Of a stretch of 39,988 bases of DNA, positions 8,508 through 17,530 are shown piece by piece. The stretch spans positions 1 to 39,988 of the forward strand of contig JAQXNU010000081.1 of the NCBI GenBank assembly GCA_029098165.1. Direction: 5' to 3'. The position numbers and the translations under genes were made by a program. The notes under the pieces are model-generated. The model saw only the letters and a program-made list of their open reading frames with translations. It was not told the DNA's origin and searched no databases. Every line of letters starts with the position of its first letter. The stretch's first letter is position 1. Source of the stretch: Clostridiales bacterium (GTDB taxonomy: Bacteria; Bacillota; Clostridia; Lachnospirales; Lachnospiraceae).

Positions 8508-9374
8508 TTATTCACTTGTATAATATCTTTTATATTCACTCGGTGAGCATCCGCTAACGTGTCGAAATACACGGTTAAATGTTGAAATACTACGAAAACC
8601 AATTTGAAAGGCCGCATCGGTTATGGATATTTTAGTATTCGTCAATAGCATTTGAACTTTTTTGACACGTTGTAAGGATAGATACTCTACAAAATTATAG
8701 TTTGTCACCTTCTTAAAACATCGAGAAAAATAACAAGGACTAAATCCATATAACGCTGCTACTTTTTCAAGCATGAGATCATTTTCACAGTTGTCCTGAA
8801 TATATGCGCAGGCATGTAAGATCTTCTCTGTCGTTAGATTGTTTCCACTTGTCGGAACAAATCGATTCTTATTCTCTTCAATCAGATAGGATCCAAGTGT
8901 CTGAAGAATCTCGTAAACTTGAATCAGCATTTTAACCCCAGCAAATGGGGTATTTCCTATATCAATGTCATTAATTTGCTGAATATAATCTAATATTTTA
9001 TGTACAAACGTATAGTCATTCTTTTGTGTCATAAGATGGCAGCTTCGAATCAAATTAAGATTAATGGCTAGGTCATGCACTTCACTGATTACGTTAATTG
9101 GAAACTGTAAAGCCATAAGACCTTTTCCTCTATTATCTACAATTTCATGTAATTCCCCTGGCCACACAAACAAAATATCATAAGAGTGAAGAATAAAGGA
9201 TTCTTGATTGATATTTACCACAGCTTCTATCTCTTCCGGCGCTTCCTCGATAAATGCTATGATTTCAACATATTTATGCCAGTGTTTCGGAAACTTCACT
9301 GGATAATACTGCTTATGTATTACATTAATCGGATTGGAAAAGGTTCGATTTTCAAATTGATCTAAGTTCTTCAT
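8508..9374 (-). CDS. AraC-family transcriptional regulator with cupin sensor
   Basis: 288 residues. The N-terminal part (HKQYYPVKFPKHWHKYVEI, then DILFVWPGELHEI) is a cupin-like AraC ligand domain with the H-W-H signature. The last 100 residues are the double helix-turn-helix: AALYGFSPCYFSRCFKKVTN, then ITDAAFQIGFRSISTFNRVFRHVSGCSPSEYKRY. Such proteins bind a sugar and activate adjacent glycosidase genes; the GH127 gene directly downstream makes an arabinoside the likely ligand (inference). Start ATG 9374 is preceded by GAGGTGAAGGG, and a consensus promoter lies about 55 bases further up. Confidence 0.92.
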   Translation of the reverse strand: MKNLDQFENRTFSNPINVIHKQYYPVKFPKHWHKYVEIIAFIEEAPEEIEAVVNINQESFILHSYDILFVWPGELHEIVDNRGKGLMALQFPINVISEVHDLAINLNLIRSCHLMTQKNDYTFVHKILDYIQQINDIDIGNTPFAGVKMLIQVYEILQTLGSYLIEENKNRFVPTSGNNLTTEKILHACAYIQDNCENDLMLEKVAALYGFSPCYFSRCFKKVTNYNFVEYLSLQRVKKVQMLLTNTKISITDAAFQIGFRSISTFNRVFRHVSGCSPSEYKRYYTSE

Positions 9375-9428
9375 CCCTTCACCTCAAATTATCTAACTTG
9401 TTTAGTATTATCATATTTTGTCCATATC

Positions 9429-9457
9429 ATTATAACGAATTCATAGAAAAGTATCAA
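9429..9457 (-). promoter_or_regulatory. Promoter of the AraC-type regulator
   Basis: The minus strand has TTGATA and TATAAT with exactly 17 bases between, about 55 bases before the regulator start. Confidence 0.72.
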
Positions 9458-9640
9458 GAATAATGCATAATAGTATTTAATAAATACTGTATCGAAGAAT
9501 AATTCTTGCTAATAGGACAAAAAATGAGCAAAAAAAAACAATGGATAGGATGTATTTCTGTTTTTAAAGGATTATAATGCTTTTTGCATAGAAAATCTAT
9601 GTACGTACTTATTCAATGATTTCAATGGAGGACACAAGAT

Positions 9641-10993
9641 ATGAATAAGAATATTAAAGATATGACTACGGGCGGCACCATGGGGCATATCATCCGTTTT
9701 ACCTTGCCACTGCTGCTTGGCAATATCTTTCAACAACTATACAACATGGTAGACTCCGTGATCGTGGGAAACTTTGTTGGAAAGAATTCACTAGCTGCAG
9801 TTGGAACCTGTGGTTCCATTAACTTTTTCTTTTTTTCCTTAGCGCTTGGCCTTTCAGTGGGTATCGGTATCATCGTCTCACAGTATTTTGGAGCAAAGGA
9901 CGAAGCGCGTGTACGCGCTACTATCGCCAACTCGGTTTACGTACTGATCAGTGCTGGTCTTGTTGTAAGTATCTTGGCTTATGCGCTTTGTCCCGCTGTC
10001 CTTCGACTGCTTAAGACACCTGACCATATTATTGGAGAATCGATTACATATATGCGTACCAGCTGTTTTGGTATCATTTTTGTCACACTGTATAATGGAG
10101 TTGCAAGTATCTTACGAGCTCTTGGTGATTCGAAGACTCCACTGTATTTTCTGATTCTCTCAAGTATCACGAATGTCATTCTTGACCTTATATTCGTCTT
10201 AACTTTTGGGTGGGGGGTATTTGGCGTTGCATTTGCAACGGTCATTTCCCAGATGATCTCTGCTATCGTAAGTATTCTATACGCTTATCGCAAGATACCG
10301 TATTTTCGTCTGACGAAAGAACATTTAAAACCAGATAAAAGGATCATTCGTATGTCATTTAAACTTGGAATTCCAATTGCACTGCAAAATTCTATGATTG
10401 CTGTATCTATGATGGTCCTGCAGGGCATTGTCAACAGTTTTGGAGATACGGTAATGGCTGCATATACCATTGTCAGCCGTATTGAACAAATTGTACAACA
10501 GCCGTACTCTTCCCTTAGTATGGCAATTACCAACTATTCCGGTCAAAATATCGGAGCAAATAAAGTCGACCGAGTTAGAAAAGGATTCCGTCAGTCGATT
10601 CTGGTTGCGTTAATCTTTAGTATGGTGTTGATACCAATCGCCTATCTGTTTGGAGAGACGATTGTTGGATTCTTTGTTAAGGATCCTGAGGTCATCCACA
10701 TTGGTATGAAAGCTCTACGTATCAACTCCCTGTGCTACTTCGGCCTTGGTATGATCTATGTTCCACGAGCCGTTTTAAATGGCTGTGGAGATACTTTATT
10801 TGCAATGATCAACGGATTTACCGAAGTTGTATGCCGTATTGGATACTCCAATATCTTTACAAGAATTCCGCGCATTGGCTACTGGGGAATCTGGATCACA
10901 ACAGGATTTACATGGGTAACCACTGCAATTATATGTATCATTCGTTATCTGTCTGGACGATGGAAAACGAAGAAATTAGTTTCTAATTCCTAA
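9641..10993 (+). CDS. MATE-family multidrug/cation efflux transporter
   Basis: 450 residues with about twelve membrane segments in two homologous halves, the expected MATE size. The opening MGHIIRFTLPLLLGNIFQQLYNMVDSVIVG-type segment and GVASILRALGDSKTPLYF are hallmarks of the DinF/NorM-like bacterial branch. These proteins expel drugs or metabolites in exchange for Na+ or H+. ATG 9641 has GGAGG at 9-10 bases. It is a single-gene unit transcribed divergently from the AraC-type gene, ending at a strong hairpin. A broken relative with the same N-terminal motif lies at 18.9 kb. The substrate is unknown. Confidence 0.93.
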   Translation: MNKNIKDMTTGGTMGHIIRFTLPLLLGNIFQQLYNMVDSVIVGNFVGKNSLAAVGTCGSINFFFFSLALGLSVGIGIIVSQYFGAKDEARVRATIANSVYVLISAGLVVSILAYALCPAVLRLLKTPDHIIGESITYMRTSCFGIIFVTLYNGVASILRALGDSKTPLYFLILSSITNVILDLIFVLTFGWGVFGVAFATVISQMISAIVSILYAYRKIPYFRLTKEHLKPDKRIIRMSFKLGIPIALQNSMIAVSMMVLQGIVNSFGDTVMAAYTIVSRIEQIVQQPYSSLSMAITNYSGQNIGANKVDRVRKGFRQSILVALIFSMVLIPIAYLFGETIVGFFVKDPEVIHIGMKALRINSLCYFGLGMIYVPRAVLNGCGDTLFAMINGFTEVVCRIGYSNIFTRIPRIGYWGIWITTGFTWVTTAIICIIRYLSGRWKTKKLVSNS

Positions 10994-11095
10994 CGCTTAC
11001 TTACTTAATACTCCTTTTCTTTATTTATGATGAATCTGGGTAGTTTTCCAATTGCTTAAACGGAAGAAATAATCTCTCAGTTCATCGAAAATACA

Positions 11096-11139
11096 AAAGG
11101 TCTTACTGTCCTATTTCTAGACAATAAGACCTTCTTTTT
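11096..11139. terminator. Terminator between the MATE gene and metG
   Basis: AAGGTCTTA-CTGTC pairs with GACA-ATAAGACCTT and is followed by CTTTTTT on the plus strand. The two genes converge here. The minus-strand T tract is interrupted, so it is stronger for the MATE transcript. Confidence 0.82.
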
Positions 11140-11145
11140 TATTGT

Positions 11146-13119
11146 TTATTCATACTGACTTTCTAACTTAGAAAAGAAGTCTACTCTTGGCTCTAAGAAC
11201 TTCATCTCATGTTTGGAAAGATCACCTACATAAGAGGAAATCGGTTCTAAGATATGATCCCAACTCCATAAATCTTCAGAAATATTGATATACTCACGGA
11301 ACATCTCACATCCAGTTGGTGCGATTGGATGAACAAGAACAGCCATTACCTTACAAGCATAGAAACAATCGATTAATGTCTGCTTTCTAAGTTCCATGTC
11401 ATCGTTATTATCTGCAGTTCGAATCTGATTTGTCCAGTACTTATTAATTTCACGGATATATTCATCAAGAACATAAGAAATTCTATGGAATTCCTGATTG
11501 TACATATGACGCTCATATTCTGTAACTTTTTCTTCTGCAAGGTTTAGGATCTTTTCGCTCACTTCACCTTCTGGAATCTTGCCATCGAAGTTCGTCTGAG
11601 CAGCATAGAAACAGGAACGGATCAAGCGATTAAATACGTTAGTTAACAAGTTTCCATCTTTTAATACCATATCCACGCCAACACGTTCTTCTTCCTTCAT
11701 AAATACCTGTGGCTTAAATCCTGTACTCTTATTAGATAAACCAAGACTCATAAAGTGCATACGAAGTTGCTCTGGAGTGTAGTACGTAAGCAATTCATCT
11801 GCCATTGGTGGCTTGATCTCAGAACTTGAACTCGCCTTAGTATCCATAAATAATACATGGCGGTTTGGAATGATGTGTGGAAGCTTCATCTTAGTATCGC
11901 CCTTGCTTAATGCCTGGAACATCGCCATCTCTGCGATGGAGTAAAAATAGATGTTATCTTCTCCGATGAACTGGTAAACGAAAGAATCTTCTCCGTTCCA
12001 CCATTCTTTCCATTCTTCCTTGTTATGACCGATCGATTCCAAATAGGTCTGAGTAAATGAAATCGGTGCCCATAAGGATTCTGGCCATACCCAGAACGTT
12101 AAGTCTTTTAAGTCTTCCTTATCTGGTACTTTTACGCCCCAAGAAACATTTCCAGATAAACGAAAAGGAACTAATGTCTTACCTGCAGTATAGTGAATTC
12201 CTAACTCTTCTAACGTCTTTCTTGCTTCGTCACGTAACTCTAAAGTTTCGAATTCAAATGTAACAGATTTCTTCTTTTCTTCATCGATTGTTGTATGAGC
12301 CGGAAGTTTACTTTCTAATTCTACAAGATCTTCAAAATACTTTCTTGGAACATGGATCAATGGTTTCTTTAAGAATTCATCAATGATGTCCATCTGATAT
12401 CTTCTTGTATTTGTTTCTTTACGTAAGAAGTTTAAACGCTCTTTTAATGGCTCAATACATTCATCTAATACGAAATACCAATTTGTTACGTTACGGAATG
12501 CTGGCTTTTTCCCGGATAATACGGAAATCGGATTGATCAGTTCACTTGGCATGTACTGATGTCCTAAAGAACACTCATCTGCATATGCGTGTTCTGACGT
12601 ACATCCAACGATTGGACATCTACCAACTACCTGACGACCATTTAAATATACATTAAATTCTTCATCATAGAACTGTGGTGTAGATTCCTGTCTAATGTAT
12701 CCAAGCTTGTAAAGTTCTTCGAATAACCAGTTGGATACTTCCTGATGAATCTCTTTTGCTTCACCGATTGCAGAACCCGCAAACATATTACAGCTGATTT
12801 CGTATTTCTTTAAAGTTTCTTCCTGGCTTTTATGATTCATCATCACGTAATCTTCAATGGAACCCTGATAACCGTCAGCAACTAATTTACGGTAACTTTC
12901 CTGAATAGGAGAACCATAACAGTCGGTTCCGGATACAAAGATAACATTGTCTTTACCGATACGGTCTCTTAAGAATCTTGCAAAGATGTCGGCGTGAATA
13001 AACATGCCACCAACATGTCCAAAATGAAGATTTTTATTGCCGTAAGGCATACCTGCTGTAATCACAGCTTTTTTAGGAAAACATGGACGTTCTCCTGGTT
13101 TTATACGTTTTGAAAACAT
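11146..13119 (-). CDS. metG: Methionyl-tRNA synthetase, atypical class I form
   Basis: 657 residues. The enzyme charges tRNA-Met with methionine. The HIGH motif is present as HFGH at residues 32-35 in GNKNLHFGHVGG. The zinc knuckle is unusual: CPIVGC then CSLGH. At about residue 425 the KMSKS loop reads TKASSSSE, so the second, normally critical lysine is missing. After it come YYTPEQLRMHFMSLG and an anticodon-binding helical domain (DGNLLTNVFNRLIRS). There is no C-terminal EMAP-type tRNA-binding domain. The Met-type T-box directly upstream supports methionine specificity. ATG 13119 follows AGGGGG at 9 bases, and that site is inside the T-box terminator stem. Soluble cytosolic enzyme; the activity of this variant form is not certain. 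Confidence 0.85.
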   Translation of the reverse strand: MFSKRIKPGERPCFPKKAVITAGMPYGNKNLHFGHVGGMFIHADIFARFLRDRIGKDNVIFVSGTDCYGSPIQESYRKLVADGYQGSIEDYVMMNHKSQEETLKKYEISCNMFAGSAIGEAKEIHQEVSNWLFEELYKLGYIRQESTPQFYDEEFNVYLNGRQVVGRCPIVGCTSEHAYADECSLGHQYMPSELINPISVLSGKKPAFRNVTNWYFVLDECIEPLKERLNFLRKETNTRRYQMDIIDEFLKKPLIHVPRKYFEDLVELESKLPAHTTIDEEKKKSVTFEFETLELRDEARKTLEELGIHYTAGKTLVPFRLSGNVSWGVKVPDKEDLKDLTFWVWPESLWAPISFTQTYLESIGHNKEEWKEWWNGEDSFVYQFIGEDNIYFYSIAEMAMFQALSKGDTKMKLPHIIPNRHVLFMDTKASSSSEIKPPMADELLTYYTPEQLRMHFMSLGLSNKSTGFKPQVFMKEEERVGVDMVLKDGNLLTNVFNRLIRSCFYAAQTNFDGKIPEGEVSEKILNLAEEKVTEYERHMYNQEFHRISYVLDEYIREINKYWTNQIRTADNNDDMELRKQTLIDCFYACKVMAVLVHPIAPTGCEMFREYINISEDLWSWDHILEPISSYVGDLSKHEMKFLEPRVDFFSKLESQYE

Positions 13120-13452
13120 AAAAAAAGACCCCCTGAAATAATTTACATTTCAAGGGACGAATCATTATCCGCGGTGCCACCCAAGTTCACTGTCATGTCA
13201 CCATGACAGCCTCATCAAGTACTTCCAATGCTGGTTCATACTCTAGTCTTGTAACGTAGACAAACGTCATAGCATCACGCACAAAAGATATTCATCCTTC
13301 CTTTAGGATGATTGAATTCTTGCGATCCGTATGCGGCTCCGAGGCTTGCTTCGTCTTACAAAAGATATCTGCTTCCAGCAATCACAGACTCTCTGAAATC
13401 TTTTTATAAGATTACTCTTCTCTTCATAGCTTTTCGATCAAATATACATTGT
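13120..13452 (-). promoter_or_regulatory. T-box riboswitch, methionine-type, in front of metG
   Basis: The minus strand contains the T-box core TTGGGTGGCACCGCGG, followed by a terminator stem CCCTTGAAAT / ATTTCAGGGG and seven T's that run straight into the metG ATG. The likely specifier is ATG in GAGTATGAACCAGC: the adjacent CCAGC can pair with GCTGG in the 5' arm, as expected at the base of the specifier loop. The ribosome site AGGGGG is the 3' arm of the terminator, so the anti-terminator state would free it as well. The T-box is certain, the specifier likely. Confidence 0.92.
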
Positions 13453-13459
13453 TTGAAAT

Positions 13460-13488
13460 AATATATTACTTTCTTCTTGATTTGTCAA
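13460..13488 (-). promoter_or_regulatory. Promoter of the metG T-box leader
   Basis: TTGACA and TATATT on the minus strand with 17 bases between, just upstream of the leader. Confidence 0.78.
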
Positions 13489-13523
13489 GTCAATTTTCGA
13501 AATTTACTGTCTTTTTAGAAAAA

Positions 13524-14285
13524 TTACTTTCTTAGAAACACATATTCGGATGTGCTACTGCCCTTTTCATCAAACTGATATCCATTCCAGTCAAACTGCT
13601 TTAACTGTTCTGGTGTAGTCCAACGATTTTTTATGATTGCTTGTACCATCGCACCACGCGCCTGTTTTGATGCTGTGGATTCTACTTTTGGTACTCCATT
13701 CTTGACCACCTTAAATGTACAGGTGATAAAACGATCAGTCTGGTTAAGATGCTCTTCGACAACTTTACTATATTCCTTCGAAGCAAGGTTGATATAAGTT
13801 TTCGGTGCCGTCTGTTGTTCTAATTCAAGAAAATGCATTGCCAATGGTTGTTTCCAATGCTCATAGAGATTCTTTTTTTCTCCGATCGTAACCTTTAACT
13901 GCATTTCTAATCGATATGGATAAATGCTCGTATTTGGTCGAAGTATCCCATACAATCCGCTTAAAATTCGAATATGCTCATTGGCGAATTCCATCTCTTC
14001 GTTTGTAAACGTATGAGTCTCCATTGCTTTGTACTGAATTCCATCGTACGTATACAGTGCCGGCATTCCCTGATCATCAAAGGTCATCTTCTGATAATTC
14101 TTCTGCGTCTCACGCGCAATCTTCTCATTTACTTTCATGAGTTTTTGAATCTCTTCGGAGGATAATTGTTTCATCACATCCAAAATCTTAAGTGACTCTT
14201 TGACAAACATCGGGCACTCTAGCTGACGATCGTTCGCTAACACATTCTTTTTCATTGTCTTCGCTGGAGAAATTAAAACAATCAT
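13524..14285 (-). CDS. yaaA: YaaA peroxide-stress protein (UPF0246/DUF328)
   Basis: 253 residues, the normal YaaA length. The N-terminal MIVLISPAKTM and central LSGLYGILRPNTSIYPYRLEM stretches are family signatures, as is NLASKEYSKVV. In Escherichia coli YaaA lowers free intracellular iron and limits peroxide damage to DNA. The start overlaps the stop of bcp by 4 bases (ATGA), so translation is coupled. Being in one operon with a thiol peroxidase fits a shared oxidative-stress role. Cytosolic. Confidence 0.93.
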   Translation of the reverse strand: MIVLISPAKTMKKNVLANDRQLECPMFVKESLKILDVMKQLSSEEIQKLMKVNEKIARETQKNYQKMTFDDQGMPALYTYDGIQYKAMETHTFTNEEMEFANEHIRILSGLYGILRPNTSIYPYRLEMQLKVTIGEKKNLYEHWKQPLAMHFLELEQQTAPKTYINLASKEYSKVVEEHLNQTDRFITCTFKVVKNGVPKVESTASKQARGAMVQAIIKNRWTTPEQLKQFDWNGYQFDEKGSSTSEYVFLRK

Positions 14286-14752
14286 TCACTCTTGCTCTCA
14301 TTCAAATACTCTAAAATTTCGGAAGCATTTACGTCTGGTTTTACCTTTTCATACACTTTTTCTATCATACCATTCTCATCAATAAGGTAAGTCGTTCGAA
14401 CAACGCCCATGCTCACTTTACCATACAATTTCTTTTCCTGCCATACATCGTAAGCTTCAATCGCAACGCGATCCGGATCGGACACCAACGTAAATGTTAA
14501 TCCTTGCTTGGTTGCAAAGTTTTTATGACTTTTTACGCTATCCTTGCTGATTCCGATCACTTTGATTGCTTTTTCATCGTATTGGCTGATGGCTGCCTGA
14601 AACGCACATGCTTGTCTTGTACATCCTGGTGTGCTGTCTTTAGGATAAAAGTAAATGATTACTTTTTGTCCTTTGAAATTGCTCAAGCTGACTTCATTAC
14701 CATCCTGATCCAATAATGTAAAATCTGGAGCTTTTGTTCCTACTGCTAACAT
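14282..14752 (-). CDS. bcp: Thioredoxin-dependent thiol peroxidase Bcp/PrxQ
   Basis: 156 residues. Reduces hydrogen and organic peroxides with electrons from thioredoxin. The peroxidatic cysteine lies in YPKDSTPGCT and the resolving cysteine five residues on (CTRQAC), the PrxQ pattern. The track starts 20 residues earlier at 14812, but AAAGGAG stands before ATG 14752, which gives the usual MLAVGTKAPDFTL opening. The stop overlaps the yaaA start. A promoter with a PerR-like sequence over its -10 lies 60-100 bases upstream. Cytosolic. Confidence 0.93.
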   Translation of the reverse strand: MLAVGTKAPDFTLLDQDGNEVSLSNFKGQKVIIYFYPKDSTPGCTRQACAFQAAISQYDEKAIKVIGISKDSVKSHKNFATKQGLTFTLVSDPDRVAIEAYDVWQEKKLYGKVSMGVVRTTYLIDENGMIEKVYEKVKPDVNASEILEYLNESKSE

Positions 14753-14813
14753 ATCCTTTTCTCCTTTATAAATAAACTCTCCTAAATAATGTAAATTCTT
14801 ATGGTAAACCATT

Positions 14814-14850
14814 ACATAATAATTTTATCCATTTTTTCTTGAATATTCAA
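14814..14850 (-). promoter_or_regulatory. bcp-yaaA promoter with possible PerR box
   Basis: The minus strand has TTGAAT and TAAAAT separated by 17 bases. The 15 bases 14828-14814 read ATAAAATTATTATGT, which match the PerR consensus TTATAATNATTATAA at 10 of 14 fixed positions by my count and overlap the -10. The promoter is plausible; the PerR site is only a suggestion. Confidence 0.5.
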
Positions 14851-14981
14851 TAGAAGAATTTTCCTCAATACTTAGCAACGATCAACGAATACTGATGGTT
14901 TCTTAGCTCTTTCTTTATGCACACCCATATCTTTATTTCAATATAATAATAGTGCTATCTTAATATTTTTTAGGAGATATT

Positions 14982-17081
14982 ATGGATTTACACCTAACTT
15001 TATTTCTCATCGCCTCTCTCGTGATCTCTGTCGCTGCATTTTTTTTTGCCGGATGGCTCTATCGTTATGTTGCGAAACAACCATCTTCCAATGAAAAAAT
15101 ATCGAATGTTAGTCAGTTGATCAAAAACGGGGCAAATACCTTTCTTAGAAAAGAATATACCGTTTTAGCTAAATTTGCTGGCATCGCTGGCATAGTTATC
15201 CTTCTTTTTCTCCCGGCTCCTATTTGGAAGTCGGAGTTTCTTGATAATCTTACGATGATGCTATCCTATCTGTTTGGTACTGTTTTTTCTGCCCTTGCAG
15301 GTAAAATTGGTATCATGATAGCAACCATTGCTAATGTAAAAACCGCAGAAGCTGCGAAATATGGAATTAAACCAGCATTTATGTGTGGTTTCCGTGGTGG
15401 AGCCGTTATGGGTATGGCTGTGGTTGGAAGCAGTCTTCTAGGAGTTGCTTTGATTATACTGATTACTGGCAACACTACCGCACTCTTAGGATTCAGTTTT
15501 GGTGCTAGTTCCCTTGCTCTGTTTGCCAAAGCAGGTGGTGGAATCTTTACGAAAACGGCTGATATCAGTGCCGATCTGACTGGTAAAGTGGAACTTGGAA
15601 TACCGGAAGATGATCCTCGAAATCCAGCGGTAATTGCGGACAATGTTGGTGACAATGTTGGGGATGTAGCCGGAATGGGAGCAGACCTCTTCGACTCCAA
15701 TGTAGCTAGTATGTCTGCTGCTTTGATTATGGCAGGCTCCTTACAGGAGCCAGTCAAAGCTTCCTGCACGGTCTTTGCGTATGCTGCCCTCGGACTTCTA
15801 TCTTCCATAATTGGTGTTGCTACCGCTCGTATCGGAAAACGTGGCAATGCAACAAGTGCTCTCAATAACAGCACGTATGTAACAACAGGTATTTTTGCAA
15901 TACTCACTGCCGCAACCACTGCAATCTTTGGTTTTGAATGGCGAATCTGGGGAGCTTCGATGATCGGTCTAGTCGTTGGTGTAATCATCGGTATTGCAAG
16001 TGACTATTTTACGGATGATCGTAGAAAGCCAGTTCACATGGTAGCAGAGGCTTCTAAGAGTGGTCCAGCATTTACGATCCTTTCTGGTGTCTCCTATGGC
16101 TTTTTAAGTACGCTTCCAAGTCTGATTGGAATTGGTTTTTCCGCTCTTTCTGCTTATCGTTTATGTGCCCCTCTTGGCTCAGGATATTCGATGTTTGGTA
16201 TCTCGATGGCTGCCGTTGGCATGTTATCCATCGTCGGTATGATTGTTTCTAACGATGCTTATGGACCTATCGTAGACAATTCCCGTGGCCTTGCAGAAAT
16301 GGGAGATTTAGGTGATGAGGTGCTTGAAGTTACCGATCAGTTAGACAGTGCCGGCAACACCGTAAAAGCAATTACAAAAGGATTTGCAATCGGAGCAGCG
16401 GGACTTACTGTAATTTCTCTGTTGGGTGCATTTATCAGTGAAGTAAATGAAGCAGTTTCTGCTCACAACCTCCTCCATCCTCTTGACTTATTAGAAGAGA
16501 TTACTTCTTTTGATATTATGAATCCACTCGTATTCTTCGGAATGTTAGTTGGTGCCAGCATTCCGGCAGTGTTCTCTGCTTTATTGATGCTCGGAGTCAA
16601 TCGAAACGCTCAACGAATGGTCTTTGAGATTCATCGTCAGTTCAAAGAGATTCCTGGTCTCAAAGAAGGTAAAGATGACGTTACACCAGAATATGATAAA
16701 TGTATTACGATTGCAACCAAAGGTGCTATTAAAGAATTGTTACCTGCTAGTTTATTTACGATTATTATGACAGTGATTGTCGGATTGATTGGAGGCGTGC
16801 ATGCGATTGGTGGTTTCCTGACTGGTAATATCGTCAGTGGTCTCTTGCTTGCTCTCTTTATGTCCAATTCTGGCGGTCTTTGGGATAATTCGAAGAAATA
16901 TATCGAAGCTGGCAACTGCGATGGCAAGGGTTCTGACAGTCATAAAGCTGCAGTTGTTGGTGATACTGTAGGCGATCCATTTAAAGATACAGCTGGCCCT
17001 TCCATCAATACTCAAATCACAGTTGTATCTCTCGTAGCCTCTCTGATGGCAACGATTTTTCTGACTATTAGCTTGTTTTAG
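14982..17081 (+). CDS. hppA: Membrane-bound proton-translocating pyrophosphatase
   Basis: 699 residues with about 16 membrane helices. Splits pyrophosphate and pumps ions across the cytoplasmic membrane. Substrate-binding motifs are in place: DNVGDNVGDVAGMGADLFDS, NDAYGPIVDNSRGLAEM and GDTVGDPFKDTAGPSIN. The cation-type position reads GNTVKAITKGFAIG: lysine there (and T-K-G after it) marks the K+-independent, H+-pumping type, where K+-dependent enzymes have alanine. This is rather unexpected in Clostridia, many of which carry Na+/K+-dependent forms. ATG 14982 has AGGAG at 6 bases. Single-gene unit divergent from bcp. Confidence 0.95.
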   Translation: MDLHLTLFLIASLVISVAAFFFAGWLYRYVAKQPSSNEKISNVSQLIKNGANTFLRKEYTVLAKFAGIAGIVILLFLPAPIWKSEFLDNLTMMLSYLFGTVFSALAGKIGIMIATIANVKTAEAAKYGIKPAFMCGFRGGAVMGMAVVGSSLLGVALIILITGNTTALLGFSFGASSLALFAKAGGGIFTKTADISADLTGKVELGIPEDDPRNPAVIADNVGDNVGDVAGMGADLFDSNVASMSAALIMAGSLQEPVKASCTVFAYAALGLLSSIIGVATARIGKRGNATSALNNSTYVTTGIFAILTAATTAIFGFEWRIWGASMIGLVVGVIIGIASDYFTDDRRKPVHMVAEASKSGPAFTILSGVSYGFLSTLPSLIGIGFSALSAYRLCAPLGSGYSMFGISMAAVGMLSIVGMIVSNDAYGPIVDNSRGLAEMGDLGDEVLEVTDQLDSAGNTVKAITKGFAIGAAGLTVISLLGAFISEVNEAVSAHNLLHPLDLLEEITSFDIMNPLVFFGMLVGASIPAVFSALLMLGVNRNAQRMVFEIHRQFKEIPGLKEGKDDVTPEYDKCITIATKGAIKELLPASLFTIIMTVIVGLIGGVHAIGGFLTGNIVSGLLLALFMSNSGGLWDNSKKYIEAGNCDGKGSDSHKAAVVGDTVGDPFKDTAGPSINTQITVVSLVASLMATIFLTISLF

Positions 17082-17530
17082 TGATGACAGTCTTTCTAAC
17101 TTTTTGCTTAGTTTTACGAAAAAATTATTCTGTCTTTTGCTTTTTGTAATGGATCGCCAATTTAAATTCTGATATTGTAATATTACTTTCTTAGATTTGC
17201 TGGATTCTATGACTAAATACTCCGTCTCGAATCCGATTCGGTGTGCTTTGGATACTTTCCTTCTTACCTTTGGACTCCCACGACCAATTACCCCTTTCTT
17301 CTATTCAAAGCCACCGCTTGTTAGAGTTTTTTTTCTCATCTATGGATTCTTATGGCATATTTCTACGTCAGGAATCCAAAGTCACTCACTCTTTGAATAT
17401 CTCCTCATATATCATATTTCCTTCTAAGCTGTGTATACTTTCTTAATATTCTTAAGTTTTATTAACAATTTACTTAATTTGAGGACAGTTGAGATTATTT
17501 CAAGTATAATGCAAGTGGGAGGATTAACTT
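17082..17530. other. Intergenic region, no gene seen
   Basis: 449 AT-rich bases between hppA and the lipoprotein gene. Two overlapping track ORFs here lack ribosome sites and resemble nothing. A TATAAT at about 17509 with a poor -35 may serve the lipoprotein gene. No clear hppA terminator was found. Confidence 0.45.

Noticed and set aside
9979-10546. Several minus-strand ORFs inside the MATE gene
   Set aside because: Antisense shadows without ribosome sites or recognisable sequence.
10732-10986. Plus-strand ORF in another frame of the MATE gene
   Set aside because: Same-strand shadow, Trp/Tyr/Cys-rich and meaningless.
15266-15988. Minus-strand ORF of 240 residues inside hppA
   Set aside because: Antisense shadow of a strongly conserved gene; Pro/Ala/Ile-rich translation without family features or ribosome site.
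17197-17446. Two plus-strand ORFs after hppA
   Set aside because: No ribosome site, overlapping each other in different frames, no similarity to known proteins.
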